Position numbers and translations under genes: made by a program. The notes under the pieces were generated by a model. The model did no database searches, was not told the origin of the DNA, and saw only the letters and a list, made by a program, of their open reading frames with translations. Below are positions 15,483 to 21,729 of a DNA stretch of 21,734 nucleotides, one piece after another. The stretch is from Streptomyces sp. NRRL S-244 (lineage in GTDB: Bacteria > Actinomycetota > Actinomycetes > Streptomycetales > Streptomycetaceae): contig NZ_JOCX01000048.1 of NCBI RefSeq assembly GCF_000717915.1, positions 1-21,734 on the forward strand. The letters are read 5' to 3'. The stretch's first letter is position 1; each line of letters begins with the position of its first letter.

Positions 15483-15525
15483 GCCTTCAGGGTAGCCCGA
15501 CGCGGAAAGCCCCCGAAACGCCGAA

Positions 15526-15545
15526 AACCCCACCGAAGTGGGGTT
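15526..15545 (-). terminator. Intrinsic terminator of tRNA-Leu
   Basis: On the minus strand AACCCCAC-TTCG-GTGGGGTT makes an 8-bp stem with an extra-stable TTCG tetraloop, followed by TTTTC. It lies 9 bases past the tRNA 3' end. A classical Rho-independent terminator. Confidence 0.85.
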
Positions 15546-15554
15546 CTCGCTCTG

Positions 15555-15639
15555 TGTCCGAGGGGGGACTTGAACCCCCACGCCCGATAAAGGGCACTAG
15601 CACCTCAAGCTAGCGCGTCTGCCATTCCGCCACCCGGAC
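15555..15639 (-). tRNA. tRNA-Leu (anticodon GAG)
   Basis: The minus strand folds as a class II tRNA. The acceptor arms are GTCCGGG and CTCGGAC (one G-U pair), with discriminator A at 15555. The anticodon stem is CTAGC/GCTAG around the loop TTGAGGT, giving anticodon GAG, which reads CUC and CUU leucine codons. The variable arm is long (TGCCCTTTATCGGGCGT, stem CCC/GGG), as expected for Leu. The T-arm is GGGGG-TTCAAGT-CCCCC. CCA is not encoded, as usual in Streptomyces. No duplicated 3' end is visible in the window, so there is no sign that it is used as an integration site here. Confidence 0.95.
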
Positions 15640-15807
15640 AAGGTGTCTGTCTCGCGTCCCTCGCGGGCCGTTCCGACGTGGAAAACATTACCAAACATTC
15701 CGGGGTCCTCGATCACACCCCCCGGCGGCCGAGGATCGCCCTTGGGGAGAGCCGGGCGAAGCGGGAGGATGGGAGGCAGTCGGTACCGATCAGTGGGAGG
15801 AAGCAGC

Positions 15808-17133
15808 GTGAGCGAGTCGAGCGCGGGCAGGACCGTCTCGGGCGAGGACGAGGTCGTCGACCTCTGCCGGGACCTCATCCGGATCGACACCAGCAACTAC
15901 GGGGACCACTGCGGTCCCGGGGAGCGCAAGGCGGCCGAGTGGGTCGCGGAGAAGCTCGCGGAGGTCGGGCTGGAGCCGCAGATCTTCGAGTCCCACAAGG
16001 GGCGCGCCTCGACCGTCGCGCGCATCGAGGGGGAGGACCCGTCGCGGCCGGCGCTGCTGATCCACGGGCACACCGACGTGGTCCCGGCCAACGCCGCCGA
16101 CTGGACGCACGACCCGTTCTCGGGCGAGATCGCCGACGGCTGCGTGTGGGGCCGCGGCGCCGTCGACATGAAGGACATGGACGCGATGACGCTGGCCGTC
16201 GTACGCGACCGGCTGCGCAGCGGCCGCAAGCCCCCGCGGGACATCGTGCTGGCCTTCCTCGCCGACGAGGAGGCGGGCGGCGTGTTCGGCGCCCGGCACC
16301 TCGTGGACAAGCACCCCGGGCTCTTCGACGGGGTCACCGAGGCGATCGGCGAGGTCGGCGGCTTCTCGTTCACCGTCAACGAGAACCTGCGGCTGTACCT
16401 GGTGGAGACCGCCCAGAAGGGCATGCACTGGATGCGGCTCACGGTGGAGGGCACCGCGGGCCACGGCTCGATGACGAACAACGACAACGCCATCACGGAG
16501 CTGTGCGAGGCCGTCGGCCGGCTCGGCCGCCACCAGTGGCCGGTGAGGGTCACCAAGACCGTACGGAGCTTCCTGGACGAGCTCTCGGACGCGCTCGGCA
16601 CGCCGCTCGACCCGGACGACATGGACGCGACCCTGGCCAAGCTCGGCGGCATCGCCAAGATGGTCGGCGCGACCCTGCGGAACTCGGCCGCCCCGACCAT
16701 GCTCGGCGCCGGCTACAAGGTCAACGTCATCCCCGGCCAGGCCACCGCGCACGTCGACGGCCGCTTCCTGCCCGGCTACGAGGACGAGTTCTTCGCCGAC
16801 CTCGACCGGATCCTCGGGCCGCGCGTGAAGCGCGAGGATGTGCACGGGGACAAGGCCCTGGAGACGGATTTCGACGGGAAGCTCGTCGACGCCATGCAGG
16901 GCGCCCTCAGGGCCGAGGACCCGATCGCGCGCGCGGTCCCCTACATGCTCTCCGGCGGCACGGACGCGAAGTCCTTCGACGACCTCGGCATCCGCTGCTT
17001 CGGCTTCGCGCCGCTCCAGCTGCCGCCGGAGCTGGACTTCGCCGGGATGTTCCACGGAGTGGACGAGCGGGTGCCGGTCGACGGGCTGAAGTTCGGCGTG
17101 CGCGTGCTGGACCGATTCATCGACAACTGCTGA
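15808..17133 (+). CDS. M20/M25/M40-family metallopeptidase
   Basis: A 441-residue cytosolic zinc hydrolase of the M20 family (dipeptidase/deacylase type). Metal and catalytic residues are in place: His88 and Asp90 in HGHTDVVP, bridging Asp120 in GAVDMKD, catalytic Glu154 and ligand Glu155 in DEEAGG, Glu182 in GEVGG and His416 in MFHGVDE. The lid/dimerisation domain starts near GTAGHGSMTNNDNA (215-228). The start is GTG at 15808, with GGAGG 7 bases upstream; a longer frame to 15643 overlaps the tRNA promoter region and is rejected. It precedes the chaplin gene by 130 bases on the same strand, but the chaplin has its own promoter elements, so no functional link is implied. The substrate, a dipeptide or N-acyl amino acid, is unknown. 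Confidence 0.95.
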   Translation: MSESSAGRTVSGEDEVVDLCRDLIRIDTSNYGDHCGPGERKAAEWVAEKLAEVGLEPQIFESHKGRASTVARIEGEDPSRPALLIHGHTDVVPANAADWTHDPFSGEIADGCVWGRGAVDMKDMDAMTLAVVRDRLRSGRKPPRDIVLAFLADEEAGGVFGARHLVDKHPGLFDGVTEAIGEVGGFSFTVNENLRLYLVETAQKGMHWMRLTVEGTAGHGSMTNNDNAITELCEAVGRLGRHQWPVRVTKTVRSFLDELSDALGTPLDPDDMDATLAKLGGIAKMVGATLRNSAAPTMLGAGYKVNVIPGQATAHVDGRFLPGYEDEFFADLDRILGPRVKREDVHGDKALETDFDGKLVDAMQGALRAEDPIARAVPYMLSGGTDAKSFDDLGIRCFGFAPLQLPPELDFAGMFHGVDERVPVDGLKFGVRVLDRFIDNC

Positions 17134-17155
17134 GAATCGGGAAGGTGTGCGTTTC

Positions 17156-17171
17156 TCACTGGGAAGAGTGA
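17156..17171. promoter_or_regulatory. TCAC-N8-GTGA inverted repeat upstream of chpH, BldM-like site
   Basis: TCAC (17156-17159) and GTGA (17168-17171) are outer half-sites 8 bases apart, ending 15 bases upstream of the proposed -35. Outer bases and 16-bp length agree with the palindrome I recall for BldM homodimer targets (TCAC-CCGnnCGG-GTGA); the inner bases do not match well. A second overlapping inverted repeat, GAGTG-AATG-CACTC, lies at 17166-17179. Assignment to BldM is inference. Confidence 0.4.
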
Positions 17172-17186
17172 ATGCACTCATACGCT

Positions 17187-17214
17187 CGTAGCCCTGGTGA
17201 TGCCTCCTCGTTAC
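17187..17214 (+). promoter_or_regulatory. Candidate sigma-BldN-type promoter of chpH
   Basis: CGTAGC (17187-17192) and CGTTAC (17209-17214) are separated by exactly 16 bp. This closely fits the ECF sigma factor BldN consensus as I recall it (CGTAAC-N16-CGTTGA), and chaplin genes are established BldN-dependent genes. Transcription would begin near 17221, giving a leader of about 43 bases. Confidence 0.6.
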
Positions 17215-17220
17215 AGGTGG

Positions 17221-17243
17221 TGCGGTCCGCGGCTGGGACCGCA
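17221..17243 (+). other. 5' leader stem-loop of chpH mRNA
   Basis: TGCGGTCC and GGACCGCA form a perfect 8-bp stem with a 7-base loop. It would start at or within a base or two of the predicted transcript 5' end and ends 9 bases before the AGGAGG ribosome site (17253-17258). A 5'-terminal hairpin commonly protects mRNA from decay; this role is inferred. Confidence 0.55.
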
Positions 17244-17263
17244 TTGCCAACTAGGAGGAACTC

Positions 17264-17497
17264 ATGCTTAAGAAGGTTGTCGCCGCTGCGGCTGCCACCG
17301 GTGGTCTGGTTCTCGCGGGTGCGGGCATCGCCGCCGCCGACGCGGGTGCGCAGGGTGCGGCCATCGGCTCCCCGGGCGTCCTGTCCGGCAACGTCGTCCA
17401 GGTCCCCGTCCACGTTCCCGTGAACGTCTGCGGTAACACGGTCAACGTGATCGGCCTGCTGAACCCGGCTTTCGGCAACACCTGCGTCAACGCCTGA
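17264..17497 (+). CDS. chpH: Short chaplin (ChpH-like), secreted hydrophobic coat protein
   Basis: A 77-residue preprotein. The signal peptide runs to about residue 25 (AAA before DAGAQ), leaving a mature peptide of about 52 residues that is one chaplin domain: GSPGVLSGNVVQVPVHVPVN then [20 protein letters not shown]. Cys56 and Cys74 form the conserved disulfide of the Cys-containing short chaplins (ChpE lacks it). Chaplins assemble into amyloid-like fibrils at the air-water interface and coat aerial hyphae and spores. The ribosome site AGGAGG is 5 bases before the ATG and near-ideal, fitting very high expression. A BldN-like promoter and leader hairpin lie upstream, and a wall-anchored chaplin gene follows. 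The ChpH name rests on length, cysteines and the neighbouring long chaplin, as in S. coelicolor chpH-chpC; the exact paralogue is less certain than the family. Confidence 0.95.
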   Translation: MLKKVVAAAAATGGLVLAGAGIAAADAGAQGAAIGSPGVLSGNVVQVPVHVPVNVCGNTVNVIGLLNPAFGNTCVNA

Positions 17498-17513
17498 CGC
17501 GTCTGAAGTCTTG

Positions 17514-17568
17514 GGCCCCGGAGCGCATTTCAGCGCTCCGGGGCCGCCGGGCTTTCAAGGCCCGGCGG
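17514..17568 (+). terminator. Two tandem hairpins between the chaplin genes (terminator/attenuator)
   Basis: Hairpin 1: GGCCCCGGAGCGC (17514-17526) pairs perfectly with 17533-17545, 13 bp, loop ATTTCA. Hairpin 2: CCGCCGGGC (17544-17552) pairs perfectly with GCCCGGCGG (17560-17568), 9 bp, followed by TTCTT. The hairpins share two bases at 17544-17545. Only 26 bases remain before the next start codon, too few for a separate downstream promoter. Confidence 0.85.
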
Positions 17569-17594
17569 TTCTTACACGCAGGGGGACAAACACA

Positions 17595-18434
17595 ATGCGA
17601 CGACAGGCAGCGGTCACCAGGAAGACCCTGATCACCATGGCGGCGGCGGGGGGTGTGCTCGCGCTGGGTGGGGGTTACGCACACGCGGACTCCGGCACGT
17701 CCGGCCATGCCGTGAACTCTCCGGGCGTGGCGTCCGGGAACTCCGACCACGTACCCGTGGATGCTCCGGTGAACGTCTGCGGCAACACCGTCTCGGTGGT
17801 GGGGCTGCTCAACCCGGCCTTCGGGAACCGGTGTTCCAACGACTCGGCCACGCCGAACCACCCCGGTCACCCGGGCAACCCCGGCACTCCCGGTCACCCG
17901 GGCACTCCCGGTCACCCGGGCAACCCCGGCCACCCGGGCGGGCCCGAGGAGCCGGACGAGCCGTGCGACGAGGACGAACCGCAGCACCCGGGCCACCCCG
18001 GGTACCCCGGCAACCCGGGCACGCCCGGCCACCCGGGGACTCCGGGCCACCCCGGCCACCCGGGGACTCCGGGTCAGCCCGGCAACCCCGGCACCCCGGG
18101 CAACCCCGGCACGCCCGGCCAGCCCGGCACTCCGGGTACGCCCGGCAACCCCGGCCAGCCCGGCAACCCGGGCACGCCCGGCCAGCCCGGCAACCCCGGT
18201 CAGCCGGGAACTCCCGGTACTCCGGCTACGCCTGGGCTTCCCGGTGCGCCCACCGGGCCCGGCACGGGCGGTGTCACTCCCGTCACCCACCCCGGCCAGG
18301 GGATCGCGCCGGCCCAACAGGCCGGGCTCGCCGCCACCGGTGCGGGAGACGTCCTCGGAGTGGGCCTTCCGCTCGCCGCCGGCACGCTGCTGGCCGGAGC
18401 CGTGCTCTACCGGCGCGCCCGCAGCGCGGCCTGA
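17595..18434 (+). CDS. Wall-anchored chaplin with collagen-like (Xaa-Pro-Gly) stalk and LAATG sorting signal
   Basis: A 279-residue preprotein. A signal peptide (1-31, cleavage after AHA) is followed by one chaplin domain (about 39-80; Cys62 and Cys80 in [20 protein letters not shown]). Next come 9 XPG triplets (89-115), an acidic interruption (116-130, [15 protein letters not shown], with lone Cys124) and 26 further uninterrupted XPG triplets (131-208), X being His, Asn, Thr, Gln or Tyr. The C-terminus is a sortase signal: LAATG (245-249, LAxTG class), a hydrophobic helix and RRARS. Known long chaplins such as ChpC typically carry two chaplin domains; here the region after the first is a repetitive stalk. 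It should be linked to peptidoglycan by a class E sortase and present a chaplin domain away from the wall. The ATG at 17595 has AGGGGGAC 8 bases upstream. It probably depends on read-through from chpH. Confidence 0.93.
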   Translation: MRRQAAVTRKTLITMAAAGGVLALGGGYAHADSGTSGHAVNSPGVASGNSDHVPVDAPVNVCGNTVSVVGLLNPAFGNRCSNDSATPNHPGHPGNPGTPGHPGTPGHPGNPGHPGGPEEPDEPCDEDEPQHPGHPGYPGNPGTPGHPGTPGHPGHPGTPGQPGNPGTPGNPGTPGQPGTPGTPGNPGQPGNPGTPGQPGNPGQPGTPGTPATPGLPGAPTGPGTGGVTPVTHPGQGIAPAQQAGLAATGAGDVLGVGLPLAAGTLLAGAVLYRRARSAA

Positions 18435-18452
18435 CGGGCGGAGGCCGTACGG

Positions 18453-18477
18453 CGCGGGCCCCGATCAGGGGCCCGCG
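18453..18477. terminator. Bidirectional terminator, anchored chaplin / DUF5703
   Basis: CGCGGGCCCC (18453-18462) and GGGGCCCGCG (18468-18477) form a perfect 10-bp stem with a GATCA loop. It lies between convergent genes ending at 18434 and 18506. Confidence 0.88.
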
Positions 18478-18505
18478 TCATCCGTCCTGCGACACCCGTC
18501 CCGTG

Positions 18506-18694
18506 TCACCAGGTGGCGCGGACCTGACGGATGATCCTCCGGCGCAGCCGTACCCGACGACTGCCGTCCCGAAGCAGGGTGAGGCGGTCGAGTTCCCAGT
18601 TCCCGTACTCGGCATGGTCGGTGAGCAGGCGGGTCGCCTCCTTGCGGGGCACACCGCGGGGCACGTACACGTCGACAAATTCGTATTCCGGCAT
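18506..18694 (-). CDS. DUF5703-family small protein
   Basis: A 62-residue basic protein, MPEYEFVDVYVPRGVPRKEA at the start and a strongly cationic end (RRVRLRRRIIRQVRATW). It is recognisable as the DUF5703 family, small conserved proteins of Streptomyces. No signal peptide or membrane segment is seen; the alternating beta-like N-terminus and Arg-rich C-terminus suggest a small nucleic-acid- or membrane-contacting fold, which is inference only. The ATG at 18694 has no ribosome site, but CACAAT lies 7 bases upstream as a possible -10, so the mRNA may be leaderless. It is divergent from the gene at 18742, whose start has the same arrangement. Confidence 0.88.
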   Translation of the reverse strand: MPEYEFVDVYVPRGVPRKEATRLLTDHAEYGNWELDRLTLLRDGSRRVRLRRRIIRQVRATW

Positions 18695-18728
18695 CGCATC
18701 TATTGTGCGGGCAGAGCCCTGCTACGGA

Positions 18729-18734
18729 TAGCGT
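18729..18734 (+). promoter_or_regulatory. -10 element for a leaderless transcript
   Basis: TAGCGT ends 7 bases before the ATG at 18742, so transcription should start at the start codon or one base before it. No Shine-Dalgarno sequence precedes the ATG. No convincing -35 is visible at 17-18 bp; TTGTGC (18703-18708) is 20 bp away. Confidence 0.5.
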
Positions 18735-18741
18735 CTGCACT

Positions 18742-19431
18742 ATGTCTGATGCCGCTCTGCCCAGTGTTGCCGAGGTACGCGCCGCCGCCGAGGCGGTCAA
18801 GGCCGCACTCGACCGCCACCTCGCCGCGGTCGAGAGCAGGATCGGGGACGAGGACCCGGCCGTCTACGCCGCCTTCAACGAACTCGCCGCCGCCGCCGAG
18901 GAGTACGACGAGCTCCTCTACGACCGGTACGACGAGGTCACCCCGTTCGAGATCCCCACGCCCGAGGACGGTGTCCCGTACACCGGACCCGCCGAGCCGG
19001 CCGCCTTCAGCGTGCTCATCCGCCGTGACTACGCCGTCGTCGAACCGCCGCGGCTGATCGCCCAGGCCGAGCGCGTCGCCGCGCACGACCGGGAAGCCGA
19101 GCTCGCCTTCGACGGCGGTACCGCGGGCGCGCTGGGCGTGCTCTTCGGGGAGTACGAGCCCGACGAGATCGCCTCCCGCTACAAGGAGTTCGGCCTGGAG
19201 GAAGGCGACTCCACGCTCTGGATCGCGGCCTCCGAGGAGGTGGCGGAACCGGGGGAGTGGCTGGGCTCGCCCTTCGGGCACACCGATCCGCAGGACGTAC
19301 TGCACCGCTTCGACGTCAGCTCCGTCTTCGACGAGGAGGCCGACGATTTCGACGAGGACGAGGACGAGGACGAGGAAGAAGAAGAGGCCGCGGACGGCCG
19401 GGCGGCGCGGCCCGGCCTGACCCCGGCCTGA
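18742..19431 (+). CDS. Hypothetical protein with a highly acidic C-terminal tail
   Basis: A 229-residue cytosolic protein. I recognise it only as a conserved type of unknown function. The first about 60 residues form a long amphipathic helix pair (VAEVRAAAEAVKAALDRHLAAVESR, then ELAAAAEEYDELLYDRYDEV), probably coiled coil. The middle is mixed alpha/beta (SVLIRRDYAVVEPPRLIAQA, LGVLFGEYEPDEI). The tail at about residues 195-217 is an almost unbroken run of Asp and Glu (DEDEDEDEEEEE). The protein is strongly acidic overall, which could allow mimicry of DNA or binding of basic partners. The ATG at 18742 is placed directly after a -10 box; an upstream ATG at 18703 would put the promoter inside the gene. 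A bidirectional terminator follows. Confidence 0.88.
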   Translation: MSDAALPSVAEVRAAAEAVKAALDRHLAAVESRIGDEDPAVYAAFNELAAAAEEYDELLYDRYDEVTPFEIPTPEDGVPYTGPAEPAAFSVLIRRDYAVVEPPRLIAQAERVAAHDREAELAFDGGTAGALGVLFGEYEPDEIASRYKEFGLEEGDSTLWIAASEEVAEPGEWLGSPFGHTDPQDVLHRFDVSSVFDEEADDFDEDEDEDEEEEEAADGRAARPGLTPA

Positions 19432-19454
19432 TCCCGGTCCGCACGAGCGACACC

Positions 19455-19486
19455 GCGGCCCCCGTCCCCGAAGGGGCGGGGGCCGC
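19455..19486. terminator. Bidirectional terminator
   Basis: GCGGCCCCCG pairs with CGGGGGCCGC, continued by CCCC/GGGG with one bulged T, around a GAA loop. It lies between convergent genes ending at 19431 and 19510. Confidence 0.85.
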
Positions 19487-19509
19487 AGTGCGTGCGGATC
19501 ACCGCGGCG

Positions 19510-21693
19510 TCACTCCGGCTGGTCCTGCGCCGCCGCCACGAGGGCCCGCAGCAGGCCCGTCAGCCGGGTCGTACGCGGCTTCGGCAGTACCTCGGCGACC
19601 GCGCGCGGCAGCGCCTGGTCGACGCCGTGCACCACGGACAGGTGGCGCTCCGCCCGCCCGAACGCCGTGTACACCCAGTCCCGGGACAGGGCCTGCGCCG
19701 CGTCTCCGGGCAGCACGACGACCGCGGCCGGCCAGCGCGCGCCGACGGCCTGGTGCGCCGTCACCGCCCAGCCGTGCCGCACCTGCGACTCCACCTGCTC
19801 CTTCGGTACGACGATCCGCGCGCCGCCGGCGTCCAGGTGGAGCCCCTGCGCGTCGGCCGACACGACCCGGGCCGGTACGGCCCGCCCGGGCGAGGGCACG
19901 TGCACGACGCGGTCGCCGGGGTCGAAGCCGCCGAACCGGCCGGGGCCGGGGTTCAGCCGCTCCTTGAGGGCTGCGTTCAGCGCCCTCGTGCCCGCCGGGC
20001 CGCCGTGGCCCGGGGTGATGACCTGGACCGCGTCCGCCGGGATCCCGAAGGCCCGCGGTACGGACTCGGCCACCAGCTGCACGGCGCGGTGGACGGCCTC
20101 CCCGGCATCGCGCACCGGGACGATGACGACCTCCTTGCCGGGGGCGTCGACCTGGTTCAGCTCGCCGACGCCGATGCCCGAGACGAGCTCGCCGATCGGG
20201 CCCGGGTCGGGGGTGCGGGAGACCAGCTGCGGGCAGGAGCGGGCCGCCAGTACATCGCCGAACACCCGGCCGGGACCGGCCGATCCGAGGACGCCGGGGT
20301 CCCCGGAGAGCACCAGGCGGGCCCCGTCGGGGAGGGACTCGACGAGCGCGGCCGCGGTCTCCACGTCCAGCTGCGGGGCGTCGAGGACCACGAGCAGGTC
20401 CACGGCGAACTGCCCGTCGGCGTCCCGGCCGGGCCCGGCGGCGCCGGAGAGCAGGTCCGCTACGGTGACGGCGCCGTGCGCCGGGGTGTGCGCGGCCAGG
20501 CAGACGCGCAGGCCCTGGTCGCGGGCGGCCGCCAGCAGGGCCAGCGGTTCGGCGCGGGCGGCCTCGCCGCCGGTGTGGGTGACCAGGCCGTGGCCGGAGA
20601 CGGCGCGGATCAGCTCGGCGCCGGGGCCGGTGGCGGCCTTCTCCCAGTCCGCCGGGTCGGTGAAGGTGTTGGCCAGCCGGGCCAGGCCGTCGGCCAGGCT
20701 CTCCTCGGCCAGCGCGTAGCCCTCCAGGCCGACGAGCACGCGGACGGGCTGCTCCTCGCCTTCGGCGGCGGGCGGGCCGAGCGGCTCCTGGAACACGAGG
20801 ACGGTGCCCTCGCCGATGGCCTGCTCCAGGGACTCGGCGGGGTCCGGGACGCCGTACTGGGCCAGGGCGGCTTCGAGGGCGGGGGCCTCCAGGGCGGTGT
20901 GCCCCTTGAGCGCGGCCTGCTCCAGCAGCCAGCCCACGAGCGCGGCGGCACGCCGCTCGTCGCCGGGACCGGCGTCGGGGCCGAGGAGGGCCCGGGCGAA
21001 GCCGTCGGCCTGGGTGGGGCGGACGCCGGCGACGGCGAGGAGCCGCCAGGGGTCGTGGGCGAGCCGCTCGGCGGCGTCCTCGCCGAGGGCGGTGGCGGCC
21101 GCGACGGCCAGCGCCTCGGGCGCGCCGCCGCGGGCGAGTACGGCGCGCACGCCGTCGATGCCGGCGGCGGTCGGGGCCGGGGCCTGGGCGGCGGGCCGCA
21201 CGGGGCGGGGGGCCGCGGGCGCCTCCGGGGCCCTGCGGGGGGCGGTGGGGGCCTCGTCGAAGTACACCGGGGAGGGCTTCTCCCCGCTCTCCACGGCCCG
21301 TACGGCGGCCAGCAGGTCGGCGGCCTTCCCGCTGAGCTTGGCTCCGGCGTCGACGGGCCCCTGCCGCTCCGCCTTCCGGCGGGCGATCCGCTCCCGCTCC
21401 ACCTTCTGCGCGGCCAGCTCGGCGGCGGCCTCACTGACCGCCGGCTGCGCGGCCCCCGGCTCCGCAGCCCCCTGCGCGGTGCCGTCCTCGCCCTCGGGCG
21501 CGTCGTCTGCGGTTTCCGCCGCCGGGTCCTGCGCTGTGCCGTCCTCGGCCTCCGGCCCGTCGGGTGCGTCGTGTGCGGCCTCGGCCGCCGGCTCCTGCGC
21601 CGTGTCACCGGCGTCCTCCGAAGCGCCGGGTGCGGTCGCATCGGAGTGGGTGGGCCGGGCGGCGGTGTCCGTCCCTGCGGGGCTTTCCCCCAC
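19510..21693 (-). CDS. RecD2-like helicase homologue with degenerate Walker A (probable pseudo-helicase)
   Basis: A 727-residue protein. Residues 1-90 are an Ala/Asp/Glu/Pro-rich disordered tail with near-repeats (DGTAQDPAAETADDAPEGE). A charged helix follows (ELAAQKVERERIARRKAER, 92-110). Helix-hairpin-helix-like sequence appears at 204-234 (AERLAHDPWRLLAVAGVRPTQADGFA), as in RecD2. The ATPase core is recognisable, but the Walker A position reads HGLVTHTGGEAARAEP (368-383) with no GxxGxGK[ST]. The Walker B region is LLVVLDAPQLD (433-443), lacking the usual DE pair. SGDPGVLGSAGPGRVFGD (463-480) and the C-terminal VTAHQAVGARWPAAVVVLP and YTAFGRAERHL motifs (644-685) remain. Loss of the ATP-binding lysine implies a structural or DNA-binding role without helicase activity. 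The GTG at 21693 is the earliest start inside the window, has a purine-rich run upstream and lies beside a common GC-rich repeat; GTG at residue 97 is an alternative. Confidence 0.88.
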   Translation of the reverse strand: MGESPAGTDTAARPTHSDATAPGASEDAGDTAQEPAAEAAHDAPDGPEAEDGTAQDPAAETADDAPEGEDGTAQGAAEPGAAQPAVSEAAAELAAQKVERERIARRKAERQGPVDAGAKLSGKAADLLAAVRAVESGEKPSPVYFDEAPTAPRRAPEAPAAPRPVRPAAQAPAPTAAGIDGVRAVLARGGAPEALAVAAATALGEDAAERLAHDPWRLLAVAGVRPTQADGFARALLGPDAGPGDERRAAALVGWLLEQAALKGHTALEAPALEAALAQYGVPDPAESLEQAIGEGTVLVFQEPLGPPAAEGEEQPVRVLVGLEGYALAEESLADGLARLANTFTDPADWEKAATGPGAELIRAVSGHGLVTHTGGEAARAEPLALLAAARDQGLRVCLAAHTPAHGAVTVADLLSGAAGPGRDADGQFAVDLLVVLDAPQLDVETAAALVESLPDGARLVLSGDPGVLGSAGPGRVFGDVLAARSCPQLVSRTPDPGPIGELVSGIGVGELNQVDAPGKEVVIVPVRDAGEAVHRAVQLVAESVPRAFGIPADAVQVITPGHGGPAGTRALNAALKERLNPGPGRFGGFDPGDRVVHVPSPGRAVPARVVSADAQGLHLDAGGARIVVPKEQVESQVRHGWAVTAHQAVGARWPAAVVVLPGDAAQALSRDWVYTAFGRAERHLSVVHGVDQALPRAVAEVLPKPRTTRLTGLLRALVAAAQDQPE

Positions 21694-21710
21694 CCCGCCC
21701 CTTCCCGAAA

Positions 21711-21729
21711 CCGGGGGCTCCGCCCCCGG
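21711..21729. repeat. GC-rich hairpin repeat at the window edge
   Basis: CCGGGGGC and GCCCCCGG form an 8-bp stem with a TCC loop. With the neighbouring CCCCACCCCGCCCC run (21688-21701 area) it resembles a widespread intergenic element in Streptomyces genomes. It probably belongs to the end of whatever gene lies beyond the window, or to the 5' side of the RecD2-like gene. Confidence 0.6.

Noticed and set aside
15555..15639. tRNA-Leu as an attachment site for an integrated element
   Set aside because: No integrase and no duplicated tRNA 3' end in the window; flanks are ordinary genes.
17850..18240. Possible CRISPR or minisatellite array
   Set aside because: The repetition follows codons of XPG triplets with varied synonymous codons, and has no spacers of uniform length. 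It is protein-coding repeat DNA.
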